Assembly: GCA_024233395.1 (NCBI GenBank)
Contig: JACKPR010000002.1
Coordinates: forward strand, 496,001-560,000
Source of the DNA: Chlamydiales bacterium
GTDB lineage: Bacteria; Chlamydiota; Chlamydiia; Chlamydiales; Simkaniaceae
Length of the DNA stretch: 64,000 nt
Direction of reading: 5' to 3'
A program made the translations under genes and the position numbers. The notes under the pieces are model-generated. The model made no database searches, was not told the origin of the DNA, and worked only from the letters and a program-made list of their open reading frames with translations. Shown piece by piece: positions 6,704 to 14,631 of the stretch (position 1 is its first letter; the number at the start of each line of letters is the position of its first letter).

Positions 6704-8368
6704 CTATTCCATCTCAATAATATCTAGGAAGGCTTGAAGTTGTTTAGAACGTGTAGGATGTCGCATCTTTCTTAAAGCTTTTGCTTCAATTTGACGCACA
6801 CGTTCTCGAGTGACTTTAAAACGCACTCCTACTTCTTCTAGCGTTTTAGGTTTTCCATCAAGGAGACCAAAGCGCTCTATAAGGACTGTTCTTTCTCGAT
6901 CTGTAAGGGTCGAGAGAACCTCATTCATCTTATCCTTTAATATAGAGTACCCAGTCGCCTCATCAGGAGATTCGATTGTAGTATCTTCTAAGAAATCCCC
7001 AAACTGACTTTCTCCGCTATCTCCTACTTCAGCTTGAAGAGAGATCGGATGCTGAGCAATCTTATAGATTTCCCGTATCCGCTCAGGGGTTAAACCTAGC
7101 TCAATAGCAAGTTCTTCAGGAGTTGGTTCTCTACCTGTTTCCATCATTAGCTTCTTCGCACCCCGAAGAACCTTATTGATCGTCTCAATCATATGGACAG
7201 GAATTCGAATCGTACGGGCTTGGTCTGCAATTGCACGGGTGACAGCCTGACGAATCCACCAAGTCGCATAGGTAGAAAACTTATAACCGCGGCGGTATTC
7301 AAATTTTTCAACCGCCTTCATGAGCCCCATATTTCCTTCTTGAATCAAATCAAGGAATGAAAGGCCCCGGTTTGTATATTTTTTTGCAATAGAGATGACC
7401 AGACGGAGGTTCGATTCCACCATTTCCCGTTTAGCTTCCTGGCTCTTATCCATCCACCTTTGAAGCATCCGAACATCTTTCTTAAACTTATCAAGCGTTC
7501 GACCTGCAGCAAGCTCTCGCTTAGCTAACTTCCGCTCTGCAGCCATTAACTTCGCTTTAGCAAAACGGTTTTTCTCAGCGCGAGGAACGAGCTCCTGGAT
7601 TTCCTTCTCTAAAGATAAGAAGCGATCATAAGAAGAGAGAATCACCTCTCCAAAGTCATCAGTAATATTGTGGCGGAAATGCATCCGACGTAAATAAGCT
7701 TGCGTGCGAACATTACATTTCTCAATATCTTCAGAAAGCTTAACCTTTTCTACTTTTGTGAGCTTAGGCTCCAAAGACTTAATCAAAAAGCTCTCAAGAA
7801 TTTGATCTTCTTTATTTAAAAGTTCCCGGAGCTTTGGAAGCATCTTTAAGAAACGATTTTTATCGTCGATTTCCTTTTCAGCAATGATCTTGTCAAAACG
7901 TTCTTTACCAGTAATCAGATAATTTGCAATGGAGATTGCTTCTCGCGTTGAATAGCGGAAGCGCATGATGATCCGTTCAATTTGAATCTGGGCTTTTTCA
8001 ATCCGCTTAGAGATTTCCACTTCTTCTTCCCTAGAAAGAAGAGGAACCGATCCCATTTCCTTCAAATACATCCGGACAGGATCGTCGCTGCTCCCTTCCA
8101 TCCTTTTTGGAAGGGCTTCCATCTCTTTAGCTTCTTTTTTTCTTTCTTTTTGACGCTCGACTTCAGATTGATTTAAAATCTGAATATCCATTCCGCTTAA
8201 AAAAATGAGAACCTGATCAATCTGCTCTGCAGAGTCAAAGGTCATCGGGAGAATTTCATTAATCTCCTCATAGGTAATGTACCCTTGCTCTTTAGCAATA
8301 GCTACAAGTTCTTCGATTTTTTGTTGATGCTGGGGATCGAAACCCTGGCTGAATGCGGATTTACTCAT
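6704..8368 (-). CDS. rpoD: RNA polymerase primary sigma factor (chlamydial sigma-66)
   Basis: This is the housekeeping sigma factor, 554 aa, close to the chlamydial sigma-66 length of about 570. Region 1.1 is at the N-terminus (EEINEILPMTFDSAEQIDQ). Region 1.2 is DDPVRMYLKEMG. Region 2 includes NLRLVISIAKKY, FLDLIQEGNMGLMKAVEKF and YKFSTYATWWIRQAVTRAIA, the -10 recognition and melting residues. Region 3 begins at IRIPVHMIETINK, and region 4.2 (LEEVGVRFKVTRERVRQIE) binds the -35 element. It lies two genes from rpsT, an arrangement also known in Chlamydia trachomatis. A near-perfect palindrome sits between it and the divergent coiA-like gene. The start at 8368 has a short AGGAG-like sequence upstream (TTTTAGGAGACC before ATG). 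Confidence 0.98.
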   Translation of the reverse strand: MSKSAFSQGFDPQHQQKIEELVAIAKEQGYITYEEINEILPMTFDSAEQIDQVLIFLSGMDIQILNQSEVERQKERKKEAKEMEALPKRMEGSSDDPVRMYLKEMGSVPLLSREEEVEISKRIEKAQIQIERIIMRFRYSTREAISIANYLITGKERFDKIIAEKEIDDKNRFLKMLPKLRELLNKEDQILESFLIKSLEPKLTKVEKVKLSEDIEKCNVRTQAYLRRMHFRHNITDDFGEVILSSYDRFLSLEKEIQELVPRAEKNRFAKAKLMAAERKLAKRELAAGRTLDKFKKDVRMLQRWMDKSQEAKREMVESNLRLVISIAKKYTNRGLSFLDLIQEGNMGLMKAVEKFEYRRGYKFSTYATWWIRQAVTRAIADQARTIRIPVHMIETINKVLRGAKKLMMETGREPTPEELAIELGLTPERIREIYKIAQHPISLQAEVGDSGESQFGDFLEDTTIESPDEATGYSILKDKMNEVLSTLTDRERTVLIERFGLLDGKPKTLEEVGVRFKVTRERVRQIEAKALRKMRHPTRSKQLQAFLDIIEME

Positions 8369-8397
8369 GGTCTCCTAAAAGAATCGCGACATTTATT

Positions 8398-8428
8398 GTG
8401 TAACATTTCTTTACATAAAATGCTACAC
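8398..8428. promoter_or_regulatory. Palindrome in the rpoD/coiA divergent promoter region
   Basis: Arms GTGTAACATT (8398-8407) and AATGCTACAC (8419-8428) pair with one mismatch across 11 nt. They lie between divergent genes, so a regulator bound here could affect both. A weak plus-strand promoter (TTTACA, then TATACT 19 nt later) overlaps it. Confidence 0.35.
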
Positions 8429-8453
8429 CTTTCCTATACTAGGATCATCCATT

Positions 8454-9128
8454 TTGCTTAAGAAAACCCCTTATTGTCAAGTGATGCTTCCAAAAACACC
8501 TCATCAAGCAATTCAAAAAGCAATCAAAGCAACTTTGCCTCAAGTGATTCTAGAAAAATCTTTCCCAGAAATTCACCGTATTGCTGATGTTGTTTATCCC
8601 CCCAAAAAAATTATTTATGAAATTCAATACTCTCCGATTTCTCTCAAGGAAGTTCAAAAAAGAAACCGTGACTATGCTGCTTTAGGATATACTGTCATTT
8701 GGATTCTGCATGATCATCATTACAATAAAAAAATTCTTTCCCCTGCTGAACTTTACCTGAGAAAAAATCTCTCTTACTACACATCAATCACACCTTACGG
8801 ACATGGTTTTTTTTATGATCAATTAGAATTTTTTCGTGGAAACCAAAGAACATATAAAGGAACCCCTCAAATTATAAAAAATCTTTTACCCCAGAATCTT
8901 TCTAAACTCCCTCGCAACTTTCCAAAAACTCTTAAAGAAAAAGCCAAAAAAAATTCTATCTGCCTTTCCGGAGACCTAATAGACACTCTGATCAACACCA
9001 AAGATTTTAAACAAGTCAAAGAACTTGAAAACTGTTTTTATCCTCACAGATCATTTAAAGCCCATTTTATAAAAATTTTTGAATACTTGCTTAAGAAGAA
9101 CGCTGCCCCCAAGGATTTATCTAGGTAG
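8454..9128 (+). CDS. CoiA-like competence nuclease
   Basis: This 224-aa protein has a PD-(D/E)XK-like nuclease core typical of CoiA. RIADVVYPPKKIIYEIQYSPIS carries the D-x(n)-E-x-Q triad, followed by KEVQKRNRDYAALGYTVIWIL, the signature helix and strand of the family. CoiA proteins act during natural transformation in Gram-positive bacteria, and relatives occur widely, including in chlamydiae. The chosen TTG start at 8454 has AGGA 9 nt upstream; an ATG at 8484 is the alternative. The last 12 bp overlap the convergent gene at 9117. The gene is divergent from rpoD. Whether it serves DNA uptake here is unknown, because no other competence gene is in the window. Confidence 0.7.
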   Translation: MLKKTPYCQVMLPKTPHQAIQKAIKATLPQVILEKSFPEIHRIADVVYPPKKIIYEIQYSPISLKEVQKRNRDYAALGYTVIWILHDHHYNKKILSPAELYLRKNLSYYTSITPYGHGFFYDQLEFFRGNQRTYKGTPQIIKNLLPQNLSKLPRNFPKTLKEKAKKNSICLSGDLIDTLINTKDFKQVKELENCFYPHRSFKAHFIKIFEYLLKKNAAPKDLSR

Positions 9129-9653
9129 ATCCACGGTATTCATCCTCCTCACATACCCCTTTAGAAAAGTAAAATAGAGAAGGACTGCTAAACAAAGAGC
9201 TAACTTGATTCCCCCTTTCACAGGAAAAACTTTTTGAAGAGAAACAAAAGTGGGCTTACTAGGATTAAGCCAAACCATCCAAGATTTTTCTTTCCATTCT
9301 TTAACATGATCATTAGCTAAATGGGGATTTTGATACGTTGGCTTCTTAAAATCATAAACACCTTGAATGGTTTGTCCCTTCCATTCAAATTGATAGTTAA
9401 CACTAATTGAAAACGTTCCCTTTTTTTCTTCTTTTACATTCCATTCATCAAGTATTGCAGAAGCGTTTGCAGACAGTTGAAAATAGCGATTGAGATCATA
9501 AAAAAATTGCCCCCCAATCCAAAGAGCCACACAACTAGTGACTAAAAACAAAAGAGTAAAAATATTTTTTGAAATAACCTTTTCTCCTAGAGACTGATAG
9601 GTTCGTAATTGACGAATTATTCTCCAATTGGTATATTTTTTTCCATAACTCAT
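9117..9653 (-). CDS. DUF3592-like membrane protein
   Basis: This is a 178-aa protein with two membrane helices flanking a soluble beta-rich domain. Helix 1 is FTLLFLVTSCVALWIGG. The loop contains ISVNYQFEWKGQTIQGVYDF and VWLNPSKPTFVSLQ. Helix 2 is IKLALCLAVLLYFTFL. This layout, with a 'Y.y...G....G' strand and 'v..nP..P..s.L' near the second helix, is that of DUF3592 proteins of unknown function. I set the start at the ATG at 9653. The frame is open further upstream, but only through the rpsT coding region, so the extension is unlikely. The start region carries the divergent rpsT promoter. It occupies the position of the small hypothetical gene between rpoD and rpsT in Chlamydia. Confidence 0.7.
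   Translation of the reverse strand: MSYGKKYTNWRIIRQLRTYQSLGEKVISKNIFTLLFLVTSCVALWIGGQFFYDLNRYFQLSANASAILDEWNVKEEKKGTFSISVNYQFEWKGQTIQGVYDFKKPTYQNPHLANDHVKEWKEKSWMVWLNPSKPTFVSLQKVFPVKGGIKLALCLAVLLYFTFLKGYVRRMNTVDLPR
9609..9637 (+). promoter_or_regulatory. Sigma-70-type promoter of rpsT
   Basis: TTGACG (9609-9614) and TATATT (9632-9637) are separated by exactly 17 nt. This would place the transcription start about 30 nt before the rpsT ATG at 9675. It lies inside the 5' end of the opposing DUF3592-like gene. Confidence 0.7.
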
Positions 9654-9674
9654 TTTTAACGACTGGAAACATTT

Positions 9675-9965
9675 ATGGCAGAAGAAGGCAAAAAAGGACC
9701 AAGCAAAAAAAAGTGTCCTACAGCACTCAAACGCATTAAGCAAAGCAAAACAATAAATCAAAGAAATAGCTCTTTTAAATCACGAGTAAGAACAGCAATT
9801 CGCTCTTTTGAAACAGCTCTGTCTGCAAAAGATAAAGACAAAATGCAAACGGCTCTTAAATCTGTTTATAGTTTGATGGATAAAGGAGTCAAACAAGGGA
9901 TTTATAAAGTGAATAAAGCCGCTCGCACAAAGTCGCGAATGGCAGCCCTTCAAAAGACCGCTTAA
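9675..9965 (+). CDS. rpsT: 30S ribosomal protein S20
   Basis: This is a 96-aa, highly basic protein with the S20 pattern: an N-terminal lysine-rich stretch (KKGPSKKKCPTALKRIKQS), the central KSRVRTAIRSFETAL helix and C-terminal MDKGVKQGIYKVNKAARTKSRM. S20 binds 16S rRNA early in small-subunit assembly. It is preceded by a strong promoter (9609-9637) inside the divergent gene and ends 4 bp into the convergent Nudix-like gene. The location beside rpoD matches chlamydial gene order. Confidence 0.97.
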   Translation: MAEEGKKGPSKKKCPTALKRIKQSKTINQRNSSFKSRVRTAIRSFETALSAKDKDKMQTALKSVYSLMDKGVKQGIYKVNKAARTKSRMAALQKTA

Positions 9966-10372
9966 GTCTTGTTATATAAGTCTAGCATTTCCCTGAGCTC
10001 ATCAGTAATGGGATATCCTACAGCTTCCTGAACATCTAACCAGGCATAAGCAATCGTTGCATTATCTTCTAAAGAATAAGGATCTTTCACTTCAACAACA
10101 AAATGGTAGTGACGGATCCCCTCTTTGTCATAATGCCCTAAATAACGCTTCACATCTTTCAGCTGCATAGCTGTTTTCTGTGTCACAGCACGCTCTAAAG
10201 CCTGCGAAATACCTTCATCTTCCTTAAGATCAGCATTTGGAAACTCATAAAAAGAATCACCCATTCCTAATGCTTCAATGAGTAGAACCTTTCCATCTTT
10301 TTGGATAATTGTTTCAATAATGATTTTTTCCAGCCCCTCTTTGTGAGCCTCTTCTATCAAATTCTTATACAT
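9962..10372 (-). CDS. Nudix-like protein with degenerate Nudix box
   Basis: This 136-aa protein has the fold pattern of Nudix hydrolases: IIIETIIQKDGKVLLIEA as the first strands, FYEFPNADLKEDEGISQALERAVTQ at the place of the Nudix box, then YHFVVEV and YAWLDVQEA. The consensus glycine is replaced and the catalytic REUxEExG becomes RAVTQKT, so the metal-binding glutamates are missing. It may be an inactive binding protein or a divergent enzyme. The ATG at 10372 is chosen because AGGA lies 6 nt upstream; a GTG at 10420 has no such site. It is convergent with rpsT, overlapping by 4 bp. Confidence 0.6.
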   Translation of the reverse strand: MYKNLIEEAHKEGLEKIIIETIIQKDGKVLLIEALGMGDSFYEFPNADLKEDEGISQALERAVTQKTAMQLKDVKRYLGHYDKEGIRHYHFVVEVKDPYSLEDNATIAYAWLDVQEAVGYPITDELREMLDLYNKT

Positions 10373-10457
10373 TCCATTTCCTAACTGATAATAAAAAGGT
10401 TTACACCTTTTATATACCACTTTATAGATAAGAGGAAAACAAGTTTGGAGTTTGAGT

Positions 10458-10988
10458 ATGAATCAAGGTGTAATGACTGGATGTCAAGAGTCCCATGAAA
10501 AATACCTCGAATCATGGTTTGAAAACTATTCTAAACATAACGACTATCCCGTGACTTTTTGCGACTTTGGAATGAGTGAAAAAGCACGCACATTCTGCAA
10601 AAAACATGGGACATTACTTCAAGCATCTTCAAAAGTTATCGCTCTTCCAAAAAGTCCTTACGAGAACACCGTTTGGACAGATATTAATTGTGAAATTAAA
10701 CAAACACTCCGCCCTCTTTTTGAAATGACTTCCGTTGAAGATGGCTTTGCTATTTCCTATTCAAAAAAACAAAAACCACAATGTGGTGTTATCGCATTCA
10801 AACGCACTTCTCCAGTTATTCTTAATTGGCATGCATGGTGCATCAAAAACAAAAACGAAACAGATGAAAACACTTTAAATTTCCTCTTAAAGGAAAAACC
10901 CTTTCACATCACACAGTTCTCTGAAAAGTTTCTTTGGACAGGCCCCTCAAAAGCCCCTCCAAATACCACAATCACTCTTGCATATTAA
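10458..10988 (+). CDS. Hypothetical protein, possible GT-A-like glycosyltransferase fold
   Basis: This is a 176-aa soluble protein. The N-terminus (GVMTGCQESHEKYLESWFENYSKH) and the segment VWTDINCEIKQTLRPLFE resemble the first strand/helix and the D-x-D-like strand of nucleotide-sugar transferases (compare 'vwlDiDcev'). LNWHAWCIKNKNETDENTLN resembles the later acceptor-side helix that follows in such proteins. It is cysteine-rich for a cytoplasmic protein. The start at 10458 is supported by GGAG 7 nt upstream. No signal peptide is seen. Its neighbours give no pathway clue. The fold suggestion is an inference from short motifs only. Confidence 0.5.
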   Translation: MNQGVMTGCQESHEKYLESWFENYSKHNDYPVTFCDFGMSEKARTFCKKHGTLLQASSKVIALPKSPYENTVWTDINCEIKQTLRPLFEMTSVEDGFAISYSKKQKPQCGVIAFKRTSPVILNWHAWCIKNKNETDENTLNFLLKEKPFHITQFSEKFLWTGPSKAPPNTTITLAY

Positions 10989-10989
10989 C

Positions 10990-11027
10990 GAAGCTATCCG
11001 AATAAAAAGTTTCAGTCGGATAGGTTC
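10990..11027. terminator. Hairpin between convergent genes, probable transcription terminator
   Basis: CTATCCGA (10994-11001) pairs with TCGGATAG (11016-11023), and three further pairs follow beyond one mismatch. It lies exactly between the convergent ends of the gene stopping at 10988 and dacB stopping at 11012. There is no clear T run, so function as a terminator is likely from position rather than shown. Confidence 0.45.
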
Positions 11028-12196
11028 ACAAGCATCTGACAGATGCCATCTTCTAACTTTCGTTTAATTTCTCTTCCTTCCCTTACATAACCATTTTCAA
11101 AAATAGCAATAGCAAATTCTTTCCCCGAATCGGTTTCGAGATAACCACAAATAGAAGAAACCCCTGTCATACTTCCTGTTTTTGCTTTAACTTTCCCCTC
11201 AAACATTTTCATCCGATTGCGCAAGGTTCCATCCACTCCACCTATCGCTAAAGCATCCATAAGAATTCTATTTGCTCTTTCTTTTTTTAAAAAATGGATC
11301 ATCTGTTTTGGTGTAACAAGATTATAGCGGGACTCTCCACTCCCATCAACAACCACAAACTCTTCAGGATTTAAACCAATATGCTCTTTTAAAAATGCTT
11401 CAACAGCATTTCTCCCCTTTTCCCAAGAAGGCCCCATTTTTTTAAAAAGACAGTTTGCATACAAATTATCGGTATTTTTTAAAGCTACCTTTATTAATTC
11501 ACGAATCGGTTCAGAACGATGGCTCGCGAGGTTTTTTGCCCCCTCAGGAACATTTCCAATTTTAAGTTCTCCACTTAACACAATCCCTTTACGATCTAAA
11601 ATTCCTTTAAAAAGAGATGCTGCTAACTTTTCAGGTTCCAAAATTGCTTCATCCCCTACAAAGTTATGTTCCACATTCAACGGACTCATCGGAACACACC
11701 AATAAGCAGGCTCTTCATCCCACATCCATCCCGGTCCCCAAGGAGCATCTTCAAAACAACTTAAATCAAGAACCAGATCCCCTTCAATCTTCTCCAAATC
11801 ACCCATTCCCTCAACAAGCTCAAGAAGATCCATTGCTGTCAAGCTAGGATCACCAGATCCCACTAAATAGCAATCGCCCTTAAGAACCTTCTTTTGGATT
11901 TCACCATCCGTCATAACCCGAGTTTCAAAACAATCATCCTCTCCCAAGCACTTTAGTGCTGCAGCTGCAGTAAAAAGTTTTATGCTACTTGCTGGAACAA
12001 ATCTCGCCTCACTATTTCTTTCATATAGCGCAACATTTTCATCTAAAGAATAAATCATCACACCAACAAGTGCGGTTGGATCTACCGATTGAATAATCCC
12101 TTCCACACCACTTCGAATGATCTCTTTTCGTTCATCAAGAGTAAGAGCTCCCAATGAACTCATCAAACAAACAAATAAACAAATTACTGCTCGCAT
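11012..12196 (-). CDS. dacB: D-alanyl-D-alanine carboxypeptidase/endopeptidase, S13 family (PBP4-like)
   Basis: This 394-aa exported protein has a signal peptide (MRAVICLFVCLMSSLGA) and the three penicillin-binding motifs of peptidase family S13. They are S-x-x-K at residues 70-73 (SSIK in PASSIKLFTAAAAL), the S-x-N equivalent (NTDNLYANCL) and K-T-G (KAKTGSMTG). The insert between motif 1 and motif 2 contains GSGDPSLT, as in DacB. It would trim or hydrolyse peptidoglycan peptides in the periplasm, relevant to the thin or transient chlamydial wall. The start at 12196 has GGAG 6 nt before it and overlaps recD by 13 bp, so it is probably translated from the same transcript as the upstream genes. 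Confidence 0.93.
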   Translation of the reverse strand: MRAVICLFVCLMSSLGALTLDERKEIIRSGVEGIIQSVDPTALVGVMIYSLDENVALYERNSEARFVPASSIKLFTAAAALKCLGEDDCFETRVMTDGEIQKKVLKGDCYLVGSGDPSLTAMDLLELVEGMGDLEKIEGDLVLDLSCFEDAPWGPGWMWDEEPAYWCVPMSPLNVEHNFVGDEAILEPEKLAASLFKGILDRKGIVLSGELKIGNVPEGAKNLASHRSEPIRELIKVALKNTDNLYANCLFKKMGPSWEKGRNAVEAFLKEHIGLNPEEFVVVDGSGESRYNLVTPKQMIHFLKKERANRILMDALAIGGVDGTLRNRMKMFEGKVKAKTGSMTGVSSICGYLETDSGKEFAIAIFENGYVREGREIKRKLEDGICQMLVNLSD

Positions 12197-13521
12197 AACC
12201 TTCTCCATATTCCAGACATTTTCACTGCAGATCCTTCTAAACATTTTTCCACGACTCCCTCATCCGCCAATACCTCTATCGTTTCTTTTGCACGTGTAAT
12301 CCCTGTATATAAAATCTCCCTTCCAAAAACCTCAGCACCCTTAGGAACTAATAGAACAACACGATCAAATTCGCTTCCCTGGCTCTTATGCACCGATAAA
12401 CAATAAGCAAGCTCAAACTCAGGAAGTAAAACAGCGGGAAATTCTCGATCCTCAAAAACAGCAACATCATCCTTACCTAAACTGCGCCCCTCATTTCTCT
12501 TAAGCAAAACCCCCATTTCACCATTACTGAGTCCCATTCGTTTGTCCGTACGAGTAATCATGATAGGAATCTTTTCTTCTCCCCATAGCAACTCATTGAT
12601 CGCCTCTACTCCAAACGGCCCTTTCCTTAAACAAGATAAAATCCGAAAGCCTCCCCGCTTAAACTCTTTCCTCCATTCCTCCACCCTTCTCTCCAGCTTT
12701 CCATATTCAATCATCACCCCATTTTTGACTGCTTGTGCCATTCCCAATATTTCATCGCGATCACTTCGCATACATTCATTCAAATGAACATATCCCTTCC
12801 TCTTTTCTCTCATGTATCGGCAAAGCTCTCCAAAAACCGTCCCTGCCTCCACAGGAGGAAGTTGATCATGATCCCCAACTAAAATTAGACGCGTTCCATC
12901 CTTAATATTTCTTAAAAGTGCCGCCCAAAGTCCCACATCAATCATCGAACATTCATCAACAATCACCATCTCATAATTTAACGACTTTCCCCCAAAAAGA
13001 AGATCCTTTCCCTCTTTAATCCCTAAAACCCCATGCAGTGTTCCCACCTCACAATCCAACTTCTCTTTCAAAAGAGAAACCGCTTTCCCCGTCGGTGCAC
13101 AAACACAAACACTCCCACCAAATCTTCTTACAATTTCCCCTATGACATAACTCTTTCCCGTTCCAGGCCCCCCAGTTAAACACGTTACACCTTCACTGAG
13201 CCCCATCTGAACTGCTTGATATTGCCCCTCATTCAAAATCCCTTTTTCCCCAACGTCAACCCGCTTGACATCTTCCATCAAACGAATAAAATTTCGAACA
13301 ACCTCTCCTTCAAGAACCCAATTACGCTGCAAATAATAAAGATCACCCCATCTTCCAACCAACCCCTCAAATCGCTTCTCATCCCCTTTTAACTCAACAC
13401 ATCCCTCAATCACTTCCTCTTTTTGCAAACATAAATGTCCTTCACGAGCCGCAGCCATTAGCTCTGCACCAATCGGGCCACAACGCTTGGCAACTAATTC
13501 ATCAATCTCTAGAAGTTCCAT
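12184..13521 (-). CDS. recD: RecD-like helicase, exodeoxyribonuclease V alpha subunit
   Basis: This is a superfamily 1B helicase of 445 aa, shorter than E. coli RecD (about 608 aa). Walker A is GGPGTGKSYVIGE and motif II is VIVDECSMIDV. VGDHDQLPPVEAG is motif III, and motifs V/VI are CLSVHKSQGSEFDRV and LYTGITRAKE. The N-terminal part (residues 1-95) is short, so the domain that contacts RecC may be reduced. It starts 6 bp from the stop of the acyltransferase gene and overlaps dacB. The partner subunits recB and recC are about 31 kb away in the same window. Its coding strand is unusually G-rich compared with the genes on either side. RecD would act as the fast 5'-3' motor in double-strand break resection. 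Confidence 0.9.
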   Translation of the reverse strand: MELLEIDELVAKRCGPIGAELMAAAREGHLCLQKEEVIEGCVELKGDEKRFEGLVGRWGDLYYLQRNWVLEGEVVRNFIRLMEDVKRVDVGEKGILNEGQYQAVQMGLSEGVTCLTGGPGTGKSYVIGEIVRRFGGSVCVCAPTGKAVSLLKEKLDCEVGTLHGVLGIKEGKDLLFGGKSLNYEMVIVDECSMIDVGLWAALLRNIKDGTRLILVGDHDQLPPVEAGTVFGELCRYMREKRKGYVHLNECMRSDRDEILGMAQAVKNGVMIEYGKLERRVEEWRKEFKRGGFRILSCLRKGPFGVEAINELLWGEEKIPIMITRTDKRMGLSNGEMGVLLKRNEGRSLGKDDVAVFEDREFPAVLLPEFELAYCLSVHKSQGSEFDRVVLLVPKGAEVFGREILYTGITRAKETIEVLADEGVVEKCLEGSAVKMSGIWRRLCEQ

Positions 13522-13524
13522 TCT

Positions 13525-14631
13525 CTAGAGTTTATGTCTTAAAACGATTTTTTCTCCAAAAGAATTCAATAATACTGAAAAGACTTTCCAAGGAAGACGC
13601 CTATAAAAGGGGAGATGACTAACATAAACTGCCATTGATTCTATTTCTTGGACCCCTCCACGTCCCCTTTTAAACTCTCCTACCCCAGAACTCATATGAA
13701 GGCGAAGATTCCCTTTTTTTGCTTCTTCAAGCATCAAGTAACTCAGCATCCGATAAAGACCAAAAGATTGAGGGTATGTCATATCATAACCTACAATTGG
13801 GAAGGTGATGACCCCCTTTCTTTTAAAAGAACCTATCACACCCACAAGCTTTCCTTGATGACTTATTCCAGTGAGATGAAAGGTTTTTTTAGTAATCGCT
13901 AATCTAAAAAATTCTTCTGTGAACTGAGGATTTTGATAGGAGTATTTTTCTAAGTAGAGCAAATCATAGAGTTTTTTTATCTCTAAGGCATCAGATTCTG
14001 AAAATTCATCATGGGAAATAATTTCAGTTCCATTTTTTTTAAACAAAGCTCCATCCCTTTTAATCCTTCGACGTATGATTCCTTTATCCTTTATTTCATC
14101 ATAGGAAAATAAATAGATGCTTCTATTGGTAATGAAATCATATTCTAACTCCTTCAAATTTTTCATCAGTTGCCCTTCGAGACAACGATTCAAGGAACGA
14201 AAAATAAGCGTATGATCGGGATATTTTTCTAAGATGTAATTATGAATCTTTTTTAATTCTGGTCTAGAGATTTTTGGATAGAGATTTGTTGAAAGAAGGT
14301 GATTATTAATCATTACAACACGATTAACCTCTAAAGCTTTCAATATCTTTTTTATTACGGCCAAAATCGGCCAAAAAATCCATTTTAGGAATACAAATCG
14401 ATGCCTTTTCATCTCCTCTTCGACATAAGGAATAATGCCATAGGGAGAAACAACATATGAGTTTCCCCATTCAGTATCGTTGATGGTTAAAGGAAGATAA
14501 TTATCATCAATTTTAATGAGCTCTAAAGTCGTTTTTACATTGACTGCAAGTGCTTCGCTCCTTTTCTGTAAAAAACACTCATAAAATTCTGGAATCGTAA
14601 AATTGTCTTCAAACGAAGATAGAATTACCAT
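13525..14631 (-). CDS. GNAT-fold (FemAB/peptidogalycan-type) acyltransferase-like protein, last gene of biosynthetic cluster
   Basis: This 368-aa soluble protein has a C-terminal acyl-CoA N-acyltransferase-like half: FHLTGISHQGKLVGVIGSF as the central strands, ITFPIVGYDM, then LYRMLSYLMLEEAKKGNLRLHMSSGVGEFKRGRGG, a pattern like that of FemAB/'GNAT-like' cluster proteins. The N-terminal half is less clear and carries a basic hydrophobic segment (FVFLKWIFWPILAVIKKIL) that might touch the membrane. Its first 23 bp overlap the end of the adenylating-enzyme gene, and recD follows after a 3-bp gap, so it is firmly inside the minus-strand operon. An acyl or aminoacyl transfer step on the cluster product is plausible. 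The specific substrate cannot be read from the sequence. Confidence 0.6.
   Translation of the reverse strand: MVILSSFEDNFTIPEFYECFLQKRSEALAVNVKTTLELIKIDDNYLPLTINDTEWGNSYVVSPYGIIPYVEEEMKRHRFVFLKWIFWPILAVIKKILKALEVNRVVMINNHLLSTNLYPKISRPELKKIHNYILEKYPDHTLIFRSLNRCLEGQLMKNLKELEYDFITNRSIYLFSYDEIKDKGIIRRRIKRDGALFKKNGTEIISHDEFSESDALEIKKLYDLLYLEKYSYQNPQFTEEFFRLAITKKTFHLTGISHQGKLVGVIGSFKRKGVITFPIVGYDMTYPQSFGLYRMLSYLMLEEAKKGNLRLHMSSGVGEFKRGRGGVQEIESMAVYVSHLPFYRRLPWKVFSVLLNSFGEKIVLRHKL

Noticed and set aside
9654..9761. N-terminal extension of the DUF3592-like gene
   Set aside because: It would lie within the rpsT coding region and the rpsT promoter; the ATG at 9653 gives a normal membrane protein.
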